Shown: in pieces, positions 7,982 to 14,286 of the stretch
Layout of the letters: every line of letters starts with the position of its first letter
How positions within the stretch are numbered: position 1 is the stretch's first letter
Source: Chloroflexota bacterium
Lineage (GTDB): Bacteria > Chloroflexota > FW602-bin22 > JACPRP01
Assembly (NCBI GenBank): GCA_016210495.1
Contig: JACQUC010000230.1
Coordinates: 1-21,343, forward strand
Direction: 5' to 3'
DNA length: 21,343 nt
The notes under the pieces: generated by a model
The model's input: the letters and a program-made list of their open reading frames with translations, nothing else
Told to the model about the DNA's origin: nothing
The model's database searches: none
Position numbers and translations under genes: made by a program

Positions 7982-8338
7982 GGTGATGGTCCTCCCCAGT
8001 CGTCGTTGTCACTCGCCTGGCCCGCGCGCGTAGGAGCGCAATGAATTGTGCCCTATGCGCAGCAACCAGGGCAATCGCCGCGTCCGCAGACGCGCGGCCT
8101 TAGTGTAGGGGCGAACGGCGTTCGCCCGTGCGGTCTGTCGGCCCCGTGCAGGTACCTGTCCAGCGCACAAAACGGCGGGCCGATGCTCCCTCGTCAATGT
8201 TCGCGGTGATTTCCCACATCTGCATACCAGCAATGCGGGCGAACGCCGTTCGCCCCTACGTTAACCACATCCCCGGCCGATGGCTCTGAAGCCAGTCTTC
8301 GCCTCATGTTGATGAGTGCGGCGCTATCAATCGCGCCT
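7982..8338. other. 357-bp gap inside the cluster, no gene
   Basis: This gap separates the decarboxylase gene from the HcrB-like gene. It holds the downstream gene's ribosome-binding site near 7991-7996 and an inverted pair of TAGGGGCGAAC palindromes (8106-8258). A 74-codon open frame on the minus strand (8009-8233) has no recognisable domain or ribosome-binding site and runs through the palindromes, so I do not call it. No convincing promoter or T-tailed terminator was seen. Confidence 0.6.
8106..8258. repeat. Inverted pair of REP-like palindromes
   Basis: The first hairpin is GGGCGAAC (8109-8116), loop GGC, GTTCGCCC (8120-8127), preceded by TAG. The second is GGGCGAAC (8237-8244), loop GCC, GTTCGCCC (8248-8255), followed by CTA. 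The two are mirror images, head to head across about 110 bp, like the paired REP units of BIMEs. The arms are closely related to those at 6894-6983 with different loops. Confidence 0.85.
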
Positions 8339-9865
8339 CTACGCCGGAATCAGATAAGTCTCCGGGTCGATCTCGTCGGTGCCCGGCACGGAAATCTCGG
8401 CTGGATAGCCGCGCTTGCGCGTGGCATCGATTCCCATTTTCGTCACCAGATGCGAGCCACGTCCCGGGTCGTATGACGCCGGGTCGAGGGGTGAGCCACG
8501 CGCGTGGGTCACCATAAACATATCGGTATCCGCGCGCACGCGGGTAGCGATGGCGTGCAGCACGTCCGAGTCGTTGAGAATATCGACGTCGTCGTCCACG
8601 ACGACGACGTATTTCAGGAAGGGATCGGCCGCGAAGGCGGCCATCGCCGCGTTCTTGGGATCGCCCTCGATCAGCTTCTCCATAGCGATGTAGCAGATGA
8701 AGCGACATCGCCCGGAAGGAGGCACGTAGACGGCTTTGACGCTAGGCGAGGCGATGCTGACCGTTTTCTGGATGTAGCTGAGGCGCGTCACACCGCTCTG
8801 AAGAAGGTTGTCCGGGTGGCCGACGAACGACGATTGGTAGAGCGCGTCGCGGCGCATGGTGATAGCCTTGACCTTTACGACGGGGTTGATGCGCTGCGGG
8901 CCGTAGGTTCCCGGGTACTCGCCGAAGGGTGCCTCGGGGCGGAAGACATCGGGCGCGATCTCGCCTTCGAGGACGATCTCGGCATCGGCGGGGACCTCGA
9001 GATCCAGCGTCTCGCACTTGACGATGCGCAGCGGCTCTCCCAGCATCGCCCCGGCGAATGTATATTCGTCGGTGTCGATAGGGGTAAAGCTTAGGCAGCC
9101 GAGATGGACAGCCGGATGATGGCCAACGAAGACGGCTATCGGAGTGGGCAAGCCGCGCTTCTGGTACTTCTTCAACAGATAGTGGCCGTGGGCCGTTTCC
9201 GAGATCTGGATGCCAAACTCGTCGCGACCCTGTCGCATCAGGCGATAGATGCCCGCATTGCGCACGCCGGTATCGGGATCACGAATGATGCAGAAGCCTT
9301 CTGTAAGATAGGAACCGGCATCCCTCTCGTGATAGGTGAGAAGGGGCAACGCGTCGAGGTCGATCTGATCGCCGGTGAGGACGACTTCCTTGACGGGCGC
9401 TTCGTCGCGCGGGATGAGGACGGGGTCCAGGGGCCGGCTCTCGCGACACCCGTACTCGCGCGTGAACTCGGGGACAGACGCGTCGGCGGGCAAGCCAATG
9501 GCCAGGGCTAGGCGCTGAAAGCTGGCGTGGACGTTGGTGACGACCGGCAGGCGGGAGCCGCGGACGTTGCGGAAGACGACGACGGGGTAGCGCTTCTGAC
9601 GCTCCAGCTTGGCAAGAAGAGCGGTGACCTCGAAACGAGGATCGACCTCGCGCTCGACGTAGAACAACTGGTCAGGAAAGCGTGCTTCGAGAAAGGCAAG
9701 GTAGCTACGCAGGTCACGTCCCGTGGACACGGCCGGTGCAGAGGCCTGCGTGCCGTCCCCGCGCGAGGGAAGGACTGAGAAGTCCATACCACCGGCCGGT
9801 GAGCCGTGCGATCCGGCAGACTGATGTGCGGCACCTTGCTGGGGCCTGTCGCTTTGAGCCGTCAT
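8339..9865 (-). CDS. UbiD-family prenyl-FMN-dependent decarboxylase
   Basis: Reversible (de)carboxylase (508 aa) of aromatic or unsaturated acids that uses prenylated FMN made by a UbiX-type enzyme, which is not in this window. Family catalytic features are visible: NAGIYR at 203-208 gives the conserved Asn and Arg, and EAPFGE at 311-316 supplies the two glutamates, completing the Arg-Glu-Glu triad. The first about 48 residues, before GRDLRSYLAFLE, are a low-complexity Gln/Ser/Gly-rich extension. The first ATG is still preferred because AGGAG lies 9 nt upstream; Met27 has no such site. It is first in the catabolic cluster, downstream of a strong promoter at 10019-10047. Relatives include 4-hydroxybenzoate decarboxylases and phenylphosphate carboxylase subunits; the substrate here is unknown. 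Confidence 0.92.
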   Translation of the reverse strand: MTAQSDRPQQGAAHQSAGSHGSPAGGMDFSVLPSRGDGTQASAPAVSTGRDLRSYLAFLEARFPDQLFYVEREVDPRFEVTALLAKLERQKRYPVVVFRNVRGSRLPVVTNVHASFQRLALAIGLPADASVPEFTREYGCRESRPLDPVLIPRDEAPVKEVVLTGDQIDLDALPLLTYHERDAGSYLTEGFCIIRDPDTGVRNAGIYRLMRQGRDEFGIQISETAHGHYLLKKYQKRGLPTPIAVFVGHHPAVHLGCLSFTPIDTDEYTFAGAMLGEPLRIVKCETLDLEVPADAEIVLEGEIAPDVFRPEAPFGEYPGTYGPQRINPVVKVKAITMRRDALYQSSFVGHPDNLLQSGVTRLSYIQKTVSIASPSVKAVYVPPSGRCRFICYIAMEKLIEGDPKNAAMAAFAADPFLKYVVVVDDDVDILNDSDVLHAIATRVRADTDMFMVTHARGSPLDPASYDPGRGSHLVTKMGIDATRKRGYPAEISVPGTDEIDPETYLIPA

Positions 9866-9950
9866 ACTGTGAAGCTCCTCTCAGCGAAGTTCAGAAGTGT
9901 CGATCTTCGCCCATCCCGGCATGGTCAGACAGCTTCATAACACGCAAGTC

Positions 9951-9966
9951 ATGCCTATAGTGGCAT
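9951..9966. promoter_or_regulatory. Short inverted repeat in the decarboxylase leader
   Basis: ATGCC (9951-9955) and GGCAT (9962-9966) form an inverted repeat in the roughly 150-nt untranslated leader between the promoter and the decarboxylase start. It could be an operator half-site pair or chance; no adjacent regulator gene suggests a partner. Confidence 0.25.
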
Positions 9967-10018
9967 AGCCAAGAGGCAGGACAGGGCTGTATGTGCTATT
10001 AGGTAGTGGTTGGGAATC

Positions 10019-10047
10019 AGTCTAGCGCATTTCGTTCGGAAGGTCAA
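10019..10047 (-). promoter_or_regulatory. Sigma-70-type promoter for the decarboxylase/hydroxylase cluster
   Basis: On the minus strand, TTGACC (10042-10047) and TAGACT (10019-10024) are separated by exactly 17 nt. It points toward the decarboxylase gene, with a predicted leader of roughly 145 nt. The -35 hexamer overlaps the stop codon of hicB (10044-10046), so the hicB end and the promoter are physically merged. Confidence 0.7.
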
Positions 10048-10301
10048 GACGTTGTGCGGCGCGAAACAGGGTTGTGGCGAGGACGTCTTGGGGCCGCAAC
10101 CTTATCGATGATCGCACCCGGTGGCACTCCCCGTAAACCGTCTTCTCGACGGTCCTCAAGGATCAAGGCGATGGCTTCGGCAAGGCTCGCGATTGCTTCC
10201 TCTCTCGTTTTGCCCTGGCCATTCGCGCCGGGCACCTCAGGGCAATAGGCGATAAACCAGTCGCCGTCACGCTCTATGACAGCAGTGAACTCGTTTGACA
10301 T
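10044..10301 (-). CDS. hicB: HicB-family antitoxin-like protein, orphan copy
   Basis: Protein of 85 aa. Residues 1-70 are a HicB N-terminal domain (partial RNase H-like fold), differing from the HicB at 17884-18099 at about ten positions. ATG at 10301 is preferred over upstream ATGs because AGGAGG lies 8 nt before it. In the other copy the next gene is hicA; here similarity stops abruptly after DKVA, and about 15 unrelated basic residues follow (PRRPRHNPVSRRTTS) with no hicA. It is therefore an orphan antitoxin with a replaced C-terminus. A DNA-binding C-terminal domain, found in some HicB proteins, is missing. The PIN gene lies 67 bp upstream on the same strand. Confidence 0.85.
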   Translation of the reverse strand: MSNEFTAVIERDGDWFIAYCPEVPGANGQGKTREEAIASLAEAIALILEDRREDGLRGVPPGAIIDKVAAPRRPRHNPVSRRTTS

Positions 10302-10368
10302 GGGCCTGGCCTCCTCAGGTAGTTCATTTGCCATTGGCCGCTTCGCGTGCTCGTCTGGGCGGGCATAA

Positions 10369-10854
10369 TCAGGAATCCAATTGCGCACAGAAATCCTCTA
10401 GACACACATAGGGTAAGTCAGGAAAGCTCCTGGCGCACTGAACATCGTTGCCGATCACCGCATCACAGGACGATTCCAAAGCAGTTGCCAGGATGATCGC
10501 GTCGACAACACGGATATGCGTTTGGGCTCTTAACCTAGCCGCCCGCTGGGCAATGTCACGCGACACGGGAACTGTGAACAGATTCGGGAAGCCCGAGAAG
10601 AATTCCGTGATAACGTGAACAGCCCGCAAGTCGCTCGAGCGCATCGGCTTGACGAGCACCTCAAGTTCCACCACAACCGACACCACAGCGGATAACGTCC
10701 CGACCTCCACCTGGCTAAGGGCATAGCTCACATACGGATCGTACCTCGGCGATCCCTCAAGAAAGTATATGATCGCGTTGGTATCGAGGGCCACTCGTTT
10801 GTGAGATCCGAGGGTTTGCTGAAAGAGCCCTATTCCGCCGGTTCCCGATGCCAA
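10369..10854 (-). CDS. PIN-domain ribonuclease, VapC-like toxin
   Basis: PIN-fold metal-dependent RNase (161 aa), the likely toxin of a type II toxin-antitoxin pair. Acidic active-site residues are in the expected places: D24 in VALDTNAIIYFLEG, E63 in VVELEV, D118 in VVDAIILATAL and D137 in IGND. The start at 10854 overlaps the end of the AbrB-type antitoxin gene by 25 bp, which fits translational coupling. The first about 20 residues precede the PIN core, so a start nearer VALDTN cannot be excluded. Its RNA target cannot be inferred. Confidence 0.88.
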   Translation of the reverse strand: MASGTGGIGLFQQTLGSHKRVALDTNAIIYFLEGSPRYDPYVSYALSQVEVGTLSAVVSVVVELEVLVKPMRSSDLRAVHVITEFFSGFPNLFTVPVSRDIAQRAARLRAQTHIRVVDAIILATALESSCDAVIGNDVQCARSFPDLPYVCLEDFCAQLDS

Positions 10855-11093
10855 GTCGCTCGCTCCTCCACAAGGTACTCCTCGATTTCCTGCTCGCTCC
10901 CGTAGAGACCCTTGAGCCGGCCTCTATAGTGCTCGACGTAACTGCGTGGCCTAGGTTCCAGAAGAATCTGGTTATCGACAAGAGTAGCGGTTAATTGGTC
11001 CCCTTTTTTCAGGCCAAGAGCTCGGCACATGCTGGCCGGAAGTGTTATCTGGTGCTTACTTGAGATAGTGGTAATCGACCTTTGCTGTGACAT
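10830..11093 (-). CDS. AbrB/MazE-family antitoxin
   Basis: Small DNA-binding antitoxin (87 aa). Residues about 5-50 form a SpoVT/AbrB swapped-hairpin domain (TTISSKHQITLPASMCRALG), and the acidic C-terminus would wrap the partner PIN toxin. ATG at 11093 is chosen because AGGAG lies 6 nt upstream and a near-consensus promoter precedes it at 11124-11152. Longer open-frame starts lie upstream of that promoter. It overlaps the PIN gene by 25 bp. A truncated relative with the same leader is at 13478-13627. AbrB-type antitoxins usually repress their own promoter. Confidence 0.88.
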   Translation of the reverse strand: MSQQRSITTISSKHQITLPASMCRALGLKKGDQLTATLVDNQILLEPRPRSYVEHYRGRLKGLYGSEQEIEEYLVEERATWHREPAE

Positions 11094-11123
11094 GGTTTTC
11101 TCCTGCTGGAAGCTACCAAGGAC

Positions 11124-11152
11124 AGTATACGATAAGTATGGAATGACGTCAA
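11124..11152 (-). promoter_or_regulatory. Promoter of the AbrB/PIN toxin-antitoxin pair
   Basis: Minus-strand TTGACG (11147-11152) and TATACT (11124-11129) with a 17-nt spacer, about 30 nt ahead of the antitoxin ATG. This is close to the sigma-70 consensus and supports the start chosen for the antitoxin. Confidence 0.8.
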
Positions 11153-11226
11153 TGTGCTTTACCGAACCTACTCTCGTCATACCAGCGGATTCAAAGACCA
11201 AGGGAGGATTAGACGCCGCGCGGTGT

Positions 11227-11244
11227 GGCAGGAGTTCTCCTGCC
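11227..11244. repeat. Palindrome in the gap before the histidine kinase
   Basis: GGCAGGAG (11227-11234) and CTCCTGCC (11237-11244) are perfect complements around TT. The surrounding 11153-11352 region has no open frame I can support. It may be a dispersed repeat or a transcription-roadblock site. Confidence 0.6.
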
Positions 11245-11352
11245 GATTTGCACATGCCTGGCACAACTATTGCCCCCGGGTGTAGGGGGTAAGGGTGGCG
11301 GCACGCTGTTCGACTAGAGCTCAGCACCCACCAGTTAGAGCGACGGCGTACA

Positions 11353-13074
11353 ATGATGAACTGTTGTGATCAGGACCTGGCTGAGCAAGGGAGCAATGTG
11401 AGGGCCAAACGGCTCCGCGTGCTGGTCGTGGAGGATTCTGCGGACGATGCCAGGCTGCTGCTGCGTAGGCTGCAGAAAGTAGGCTACGAGCCTTTCTGTG
11501 AGCGTGTGGATACTCCGAAAGCAATGAGCGAGGCTCTTGACAGGCAGAGTTGGGATCTCGTGATCGCCGATTATGTCATGCCGGAATTCAGCGGGCTGGC
11601 CGCGTTGGAGTTGCTCAAGGAAAAGGGCATCGATATACCCTTTATTATCGTTTCAGGACAGATCGGCGAGGACACGGCGGTAGAAGCGATGAAAGCCGGC
11701 GCGCAGGACTACGTTTTGAAAGATAACCTGGCGAGGCTGGCGCCCGCCATCGAGCGGGAATTGCGCGAGGCGCAGGTGAGGCAACAGCGCAAAGAGGCGG
11801 ACGAGGCGCTGAGAAGAGCACACGCGGAGCTGGAGGTTCGGGTCAAAGAACGAACTGCCGAGCTTGCAGCGTCCAATACGAAGCTGCGGACAGAGATTGC
11901 CGATCGCAAGCGGGCAGAGAAACTGCGCGAGCGGCTGGCGGAGCAACTGAGAGACACGAACAGCCGGCTTGTGGCAGCCGGTCTACAGGCAAAAGAGCAG
12001 GCCGAGGAAGCCGAGCTTCGAGCAGCCGAGCTAGACGCCACGCTTATGGCGATTGCCGACGGCATTATGGTTATAGATGACCGGGGAGGGATTGTGCGGA
12101 TGAACCCTGCCGCGGAGAGGATACTCGGCTTCGCGCCGGAACAGTACCAGCAGCCCATAGCAGAGCGTAAGGAACTGGCACGCGCGCGGAAGGCCGACGG
12201 CAAACCCTTTGAGCTTGAAGAGATGCCAGCCTGGCGCGCCTTCCGGTACGGCGAAACGAATTATGGCGTGATAATGGTCATACACAACGTAAGCACGGGA
12301 GAGATCACCTGGGTATCGAACAGCTCGGCGCCCATTCGTATGCCGGACGGAAGGATCCTCGGTGCGATCACGGTGTTCTCGGACATCACTCCCATACACC
12401 AACTGCAGGAGCAGCGCGAAGATCTGATTCGGGCGGTCTCCCACGATTTGCGCAGCCCGCTGGGAATCGTCCTTGGCCAGTCACAGCTCATCGAGAGATT
12501 TGCGGAGAAACCTGAGCAGGTGCTCAAGAGCGTAGGGGCGGTGATCACCAGCGCCAGGCGAATGGAGGCAATGATTCAGGATCTGGTGGAGTCGACCCGG
12601 CTGGAGGCCGGGGAGATCCGGCTTGAGAAGCGGCCGGTGGATATGAGAGCGCTGGTGCTCGATCTGCTGGACCACGCCAGGGTATCGTTGGACGTTGGCC
12701 GAGTCAAGTTGCAGGCTGCCGCCGATTTGCCGAAGGTATGTGCTGATCCGAATCGACTGGATAGGATTGTTACCAACCTGGTCAGCAACGCTTTGAAGTA
12801 TTCGGCCCCCGGGACGGAGGTGCTGATCCTAGCCAAACCGATCGACGGTGAAGTGCTGACTTCCGTGACTGACGAGGGCATCGGGATAGCTGCCGAGGAC
12901 GTTCCGCACATCTTCGAACGCTTCTACGAGCCAAAGGTACTCCCGGAAAGGCGGGGGCTGGGGCTGGGGCTGTTTATCACCAGGAAGCTGGTCGAAGCCC
13001 ACGGGGGTAGAATCTGGGTCGAGAGCGAGCTGGGGAAGGGCAGCACGTTCAGTTTTGTGCTGCCAGTTGCCTAG
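11353..13074 (+). CDS. Response regulator-PAS-histidine kinase hybrid
   Basis: Soluble signalling kinase, 573 aa. The N-terminal receiver domain (about 21-135) has acidic E27/D28, phospho-acceptor D73 and K123. A long charged coiled coil covers about 137-230. A PAS domain follows at about 230-350, then HisKA with H364 in SHDLRSPL, and HATPase_c with N479, DEGIG (507-511) and GLGLGL (535-540). There are no membrane segments, so it senses a cytoplasmic signal or is driven by another kinase through its receiver. The first ATG lacks a good ribosome-binding site. A GTG at 11398 has GGGAG just upstream and starts right before the receiver, so the true product may be 558 aa. No separate output regulator is adjacent. 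Confidence 0.9.
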   Translation: MMNCCDQDLAEQGSNVRAKRLRVLVVEDSADDARLLLRRLQKVGYEPFCERVDTPKAMSEALDRQSWDLVIADYVMPEFSGLAALELLKEKGIDIPFIIVSGQIGEDTAVEAMKAGAQDYVLKDNLARLAPAIERELREAQVRQQRKEADEALRRAHAELEVRVKERTAELAASNTKLRTEIADRKRAEKLRERLAEQLRDTNSRLVAAGLQAKEQAEEAELRAAELDATLMAIADGIMVIDDRGGIVRMNPAAERILGFAPEQYQQPIAERKELARARKADGKPFELEEMPAWRAFRYGETNYGVIMVIHNVSTGEITWVSNSSAPIRMPDGRILGAITVFSDITPIHQLQEQREDLIRAVSHDLRSPLGIVLGQSQLIERFAEKPEQVLKSVGAVITSARRMEAMIQDLVESTRLEAGEIRLEKRPVDMRALVLDLLDHARVSLDVGRVKLQAAADLPKVCADPNRLDRIVTNLVSNALKYSAPGTEVLILAKPIDGEVLTSVTDEGIGIAAEDVPHIFERFYEPKVLPERRGLGLGLFITRKLVEAHGGRIWVESELGKGSTFSFVLPVA

Positions 13075-13124
13075 CGTTGCAAGTCTTCGAGTGCAAGCTC
13101 GGCCAATTCGACTCGGACCGGCAT

Positions 13125-13442
13125 CTATTCGACCGTCTCACGCAAGTCTGCCCTCGTGAAGCCGAAGTGCCGGAGCACTTCATCGAAGGTATGCCGCTTG
13201 CCGGAATCGCTAAGCATACGAGTCGTGGCTAGAGCGATGTCGAGCAAATCTTCCTCGATCCGCTCGAGCTCATCGAGCTGCTCCAGGCGATCCATCCCAA
13301 CTACCGCAGCAACAGGCTTGTTGTTACGAATAAGAATCTGCTCATGTCCCTTGCCTTTGGCCGCTTCGCGCGCTAGCTTTGAGACACCTCGCTTCGTCGC
13401 ATCGCTAATCGAGATTATGTTTGCAGTATCAACTTTGGGCAC
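13125..13442 (-). CDS. Phd/YefM-type antitoxin
   Basis: Prevent-host-death family antitoxin (105 aa). The N-terminal fold SISDATKRGVSKLAREA and the following ILIRNNKPVAAVVGMDRLEQLDELE are typical. The C-terminal half, ending DEVLRHFGFTRADLRETVE, is the likely toxin-binding tail. GTG at 13442 is preferred because GAGG lies 5 nt upstream; another GTG at 13457 would add five residues. No RelE, Doc or PIN gene follows, since the next feature downstream is the convergent kinase 50 bp away. It is therefore an orphan antitoxin or acts on a toxin encoded elsewhere. A strong promoter inside the decayed antitoxin fragment just upstream would drive it. Confidence 0.85.
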   Translation of the reverse strand: MPKVDTANIISISDATKRGVSKLAREAAKGKGHEQILIRNNKPVAAVVGMDRLEQLDELERIEEDLLDIALATTRMLSDSGKRHTFDEVLRHFGFTRADLRETVE

Positions 13443-13477
13443 GGTTACCTCGACCACAAGCCAGCCACGGTCAAATT

Positions 13478-13627
13478 CTATACAGCACTATACACAGCAT
13501 GGTGCACATCTGCAACCTGCGCAGTGGTTAGCTGGCCTTGTTTCAGCCCCAGGGCCCAGCACATACGGGCCGGGAGGGTTATTTGGTGCCTACTGGAGAT
13601 CGCGGTAACGGCCCTTTGCTGCGACAT
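13478..13627 (-). pseudogene. Truncated AbrB/MazE antitoxin remnant
   Basis: Translation from ATG at 13627 gives 49 codons that begin MSQQRAVTAISSRHQITLPA and match the first about 42 residues of the antitoxin at 10830-11093, then diverge and stop at TAG (13478-13480). The untranslated leader also matches (CCTTGGCAGCTTCGAACAGGAG against CCTTGGTAGCTTCCAGCAGG), so the duplication included the ribosome-binding site. The toxin-binding C-terminus and the PIN gene are missing. It could still make a short AbrB-domain peptide. Confidence 0.85.
13487..13515 (-). promoter_or_regulatory. Promoter for the Phd-type antitoxin
   Basis: Minus-strand TTGCAG (13510-13515) and TATAGT (13487-13492) with a 17-nt spacer lie inside the 3' part of the AbrB remnant and about 45 nt before the GTG of the antitoxin gene. 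Confidence 0.65.
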
Positions 13628-13672
13628 GGTCATCTCCTGTTCGAAGCTGCCAAGGGCAGAAACCTCAAAGGC

Positions 13673-13701
13673 TTGACAACAGGGCCGAAGCGCACTATTA
13701 T
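13673..13701 (+). promoter_or_regulatory. Consensus promoter for marR and the RND pump
   Basis: TTGACA (13673-13678), a 17-nt spacer and TATTAT (13696-13701) on the plus strand, giving a leader of about 90 nt before the marR-type gene. It is divergent from the AbrB remnant, about 46 bp from that start. Confidence 0.85.
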
Positions 13702-13711
13702 TCGCGCCATA

Positions 13712-13762
13712 CGAAATATTTTGTTAATACCGATGATTCATATTTTCGGATAGTTAGCGCTA
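13712..13762. promoter_or_regulatory. Candidate operator region for the MarR regulator
   Basis: Just downstream of the promoter is an AT-rich patch with imperfect arms CGAAATAT (13712-13719) and ATATTTTCG (13740-13748), followed by the perfect palindrome TAGCGCTA (13755-13762). MarR proteins usually bind dyads of this kind near their own promoter, so autoregulation here is plausible but unproven. Confidence 0.35.
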
Positions 13763-13800
13763 GCGAAAGTAAGTCCGTGTGGCGGCAAGGAGGTCGCGGA

Positions 13801-14286
13801 ATGCAGGATGAACGCGAGGAGTTGATCAGCCACATTGTGGAGGCCAGCCGGCACTTATTTCATCGATGTCTCCAACTCGGCGGCCACCGCGAGTGGGCCG
13901 AGGTCGACCTGACCATGCCACAGCTTAAGGTTCTATTCGTGGTGGCGGCGGGCAAAGGGGTCACGATGACCCATCTGGCAAGCGCGGTCGGCATGACGCT
14001 CTCGACGGCGACAGGGGTAGCGGACCGCCTGATCGCGCAGGGGTTGGTCCACCGGCAGAACGATCCCGCTGACCGTCGGCTAGTGCTGCTCCTAGCCAGC
14101 CAGGCTGGCATCATGCTGGTGGACCGATTGATCCAGGTTGGGCAAGAGCGCCTCGAGCGGATCGCCATGAGGCTGACTGTCGAGGAGCTTCGTCTGGTGG
14201 CTCAGGCACACGATCTACTCTGCAGAGCCGCGCTGCAAATATCGGGTGAGGAACGAGCGTCATCTCGACAAGATTGGAAGAGGTAG
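13801..14286 (+). CDS. MarR-family transcriptional regulator
   Basis: Winged-helix regulator (161 aa), probably a dimer. The helix-turn-helix lies about residues 40-80 (LTMPQLKVLFVVAAGKG then MTHLASAVGMTLSTATGVAD), and the wing contains NDPADRR at 87-93, the usual MarR signature. ATG at 13801 is chosen because AAGGAGG sits 7 nt upstream; an in-frame GTG at 13777 would place that site inside the gene. Its stop is immediately followed by the ATG of the RND permease with no gap, so both are surely one transcript. By analogy with MexR and similar regulators, it likely represses this operon until a small hydrophobic ligand binds. Confidence 0.92.
   Translation: MQDEREELISHIVEASRHLFHRCLQLGGHREWAEVDLTMPQLKVLFVVAAGKGVTMTHLASAVGMTLSTATGVADRLIAQGLVHRQNDPADRRLVLLLASQAGIMLVDRLIQVGQERLERIAMRLTVEELRLVAQAHDLLCRAALQISGEERASSRQDWKR

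Noticed and set aside
8009..8233. 74-codon minus-strand open frame between the decarboxylase and FAD genes
   Set aside because: No domain, no ribosome-binding site, and it reads through palindromic repeats.
11094..11327. N-terminal extension of the AbrB antitoxin
   Set aside because: The longer start lies upstream of the near-consensus promoter, and the ATG at 11093 has a strong ribosome-binding site.
11349..11354. TACAAT as a -10 box for the histidine kinase
   Set aside because: No -35-like hexamer at 16-18 nt upstream; it overlaps the first ATG and remains only a hint for the GTG start at 11398.
13077..13096. Intrinsic terminator after the kinase (TTGCA...TGCAA)
   Set aside because: Only a 5-bp stem with no T-tract.
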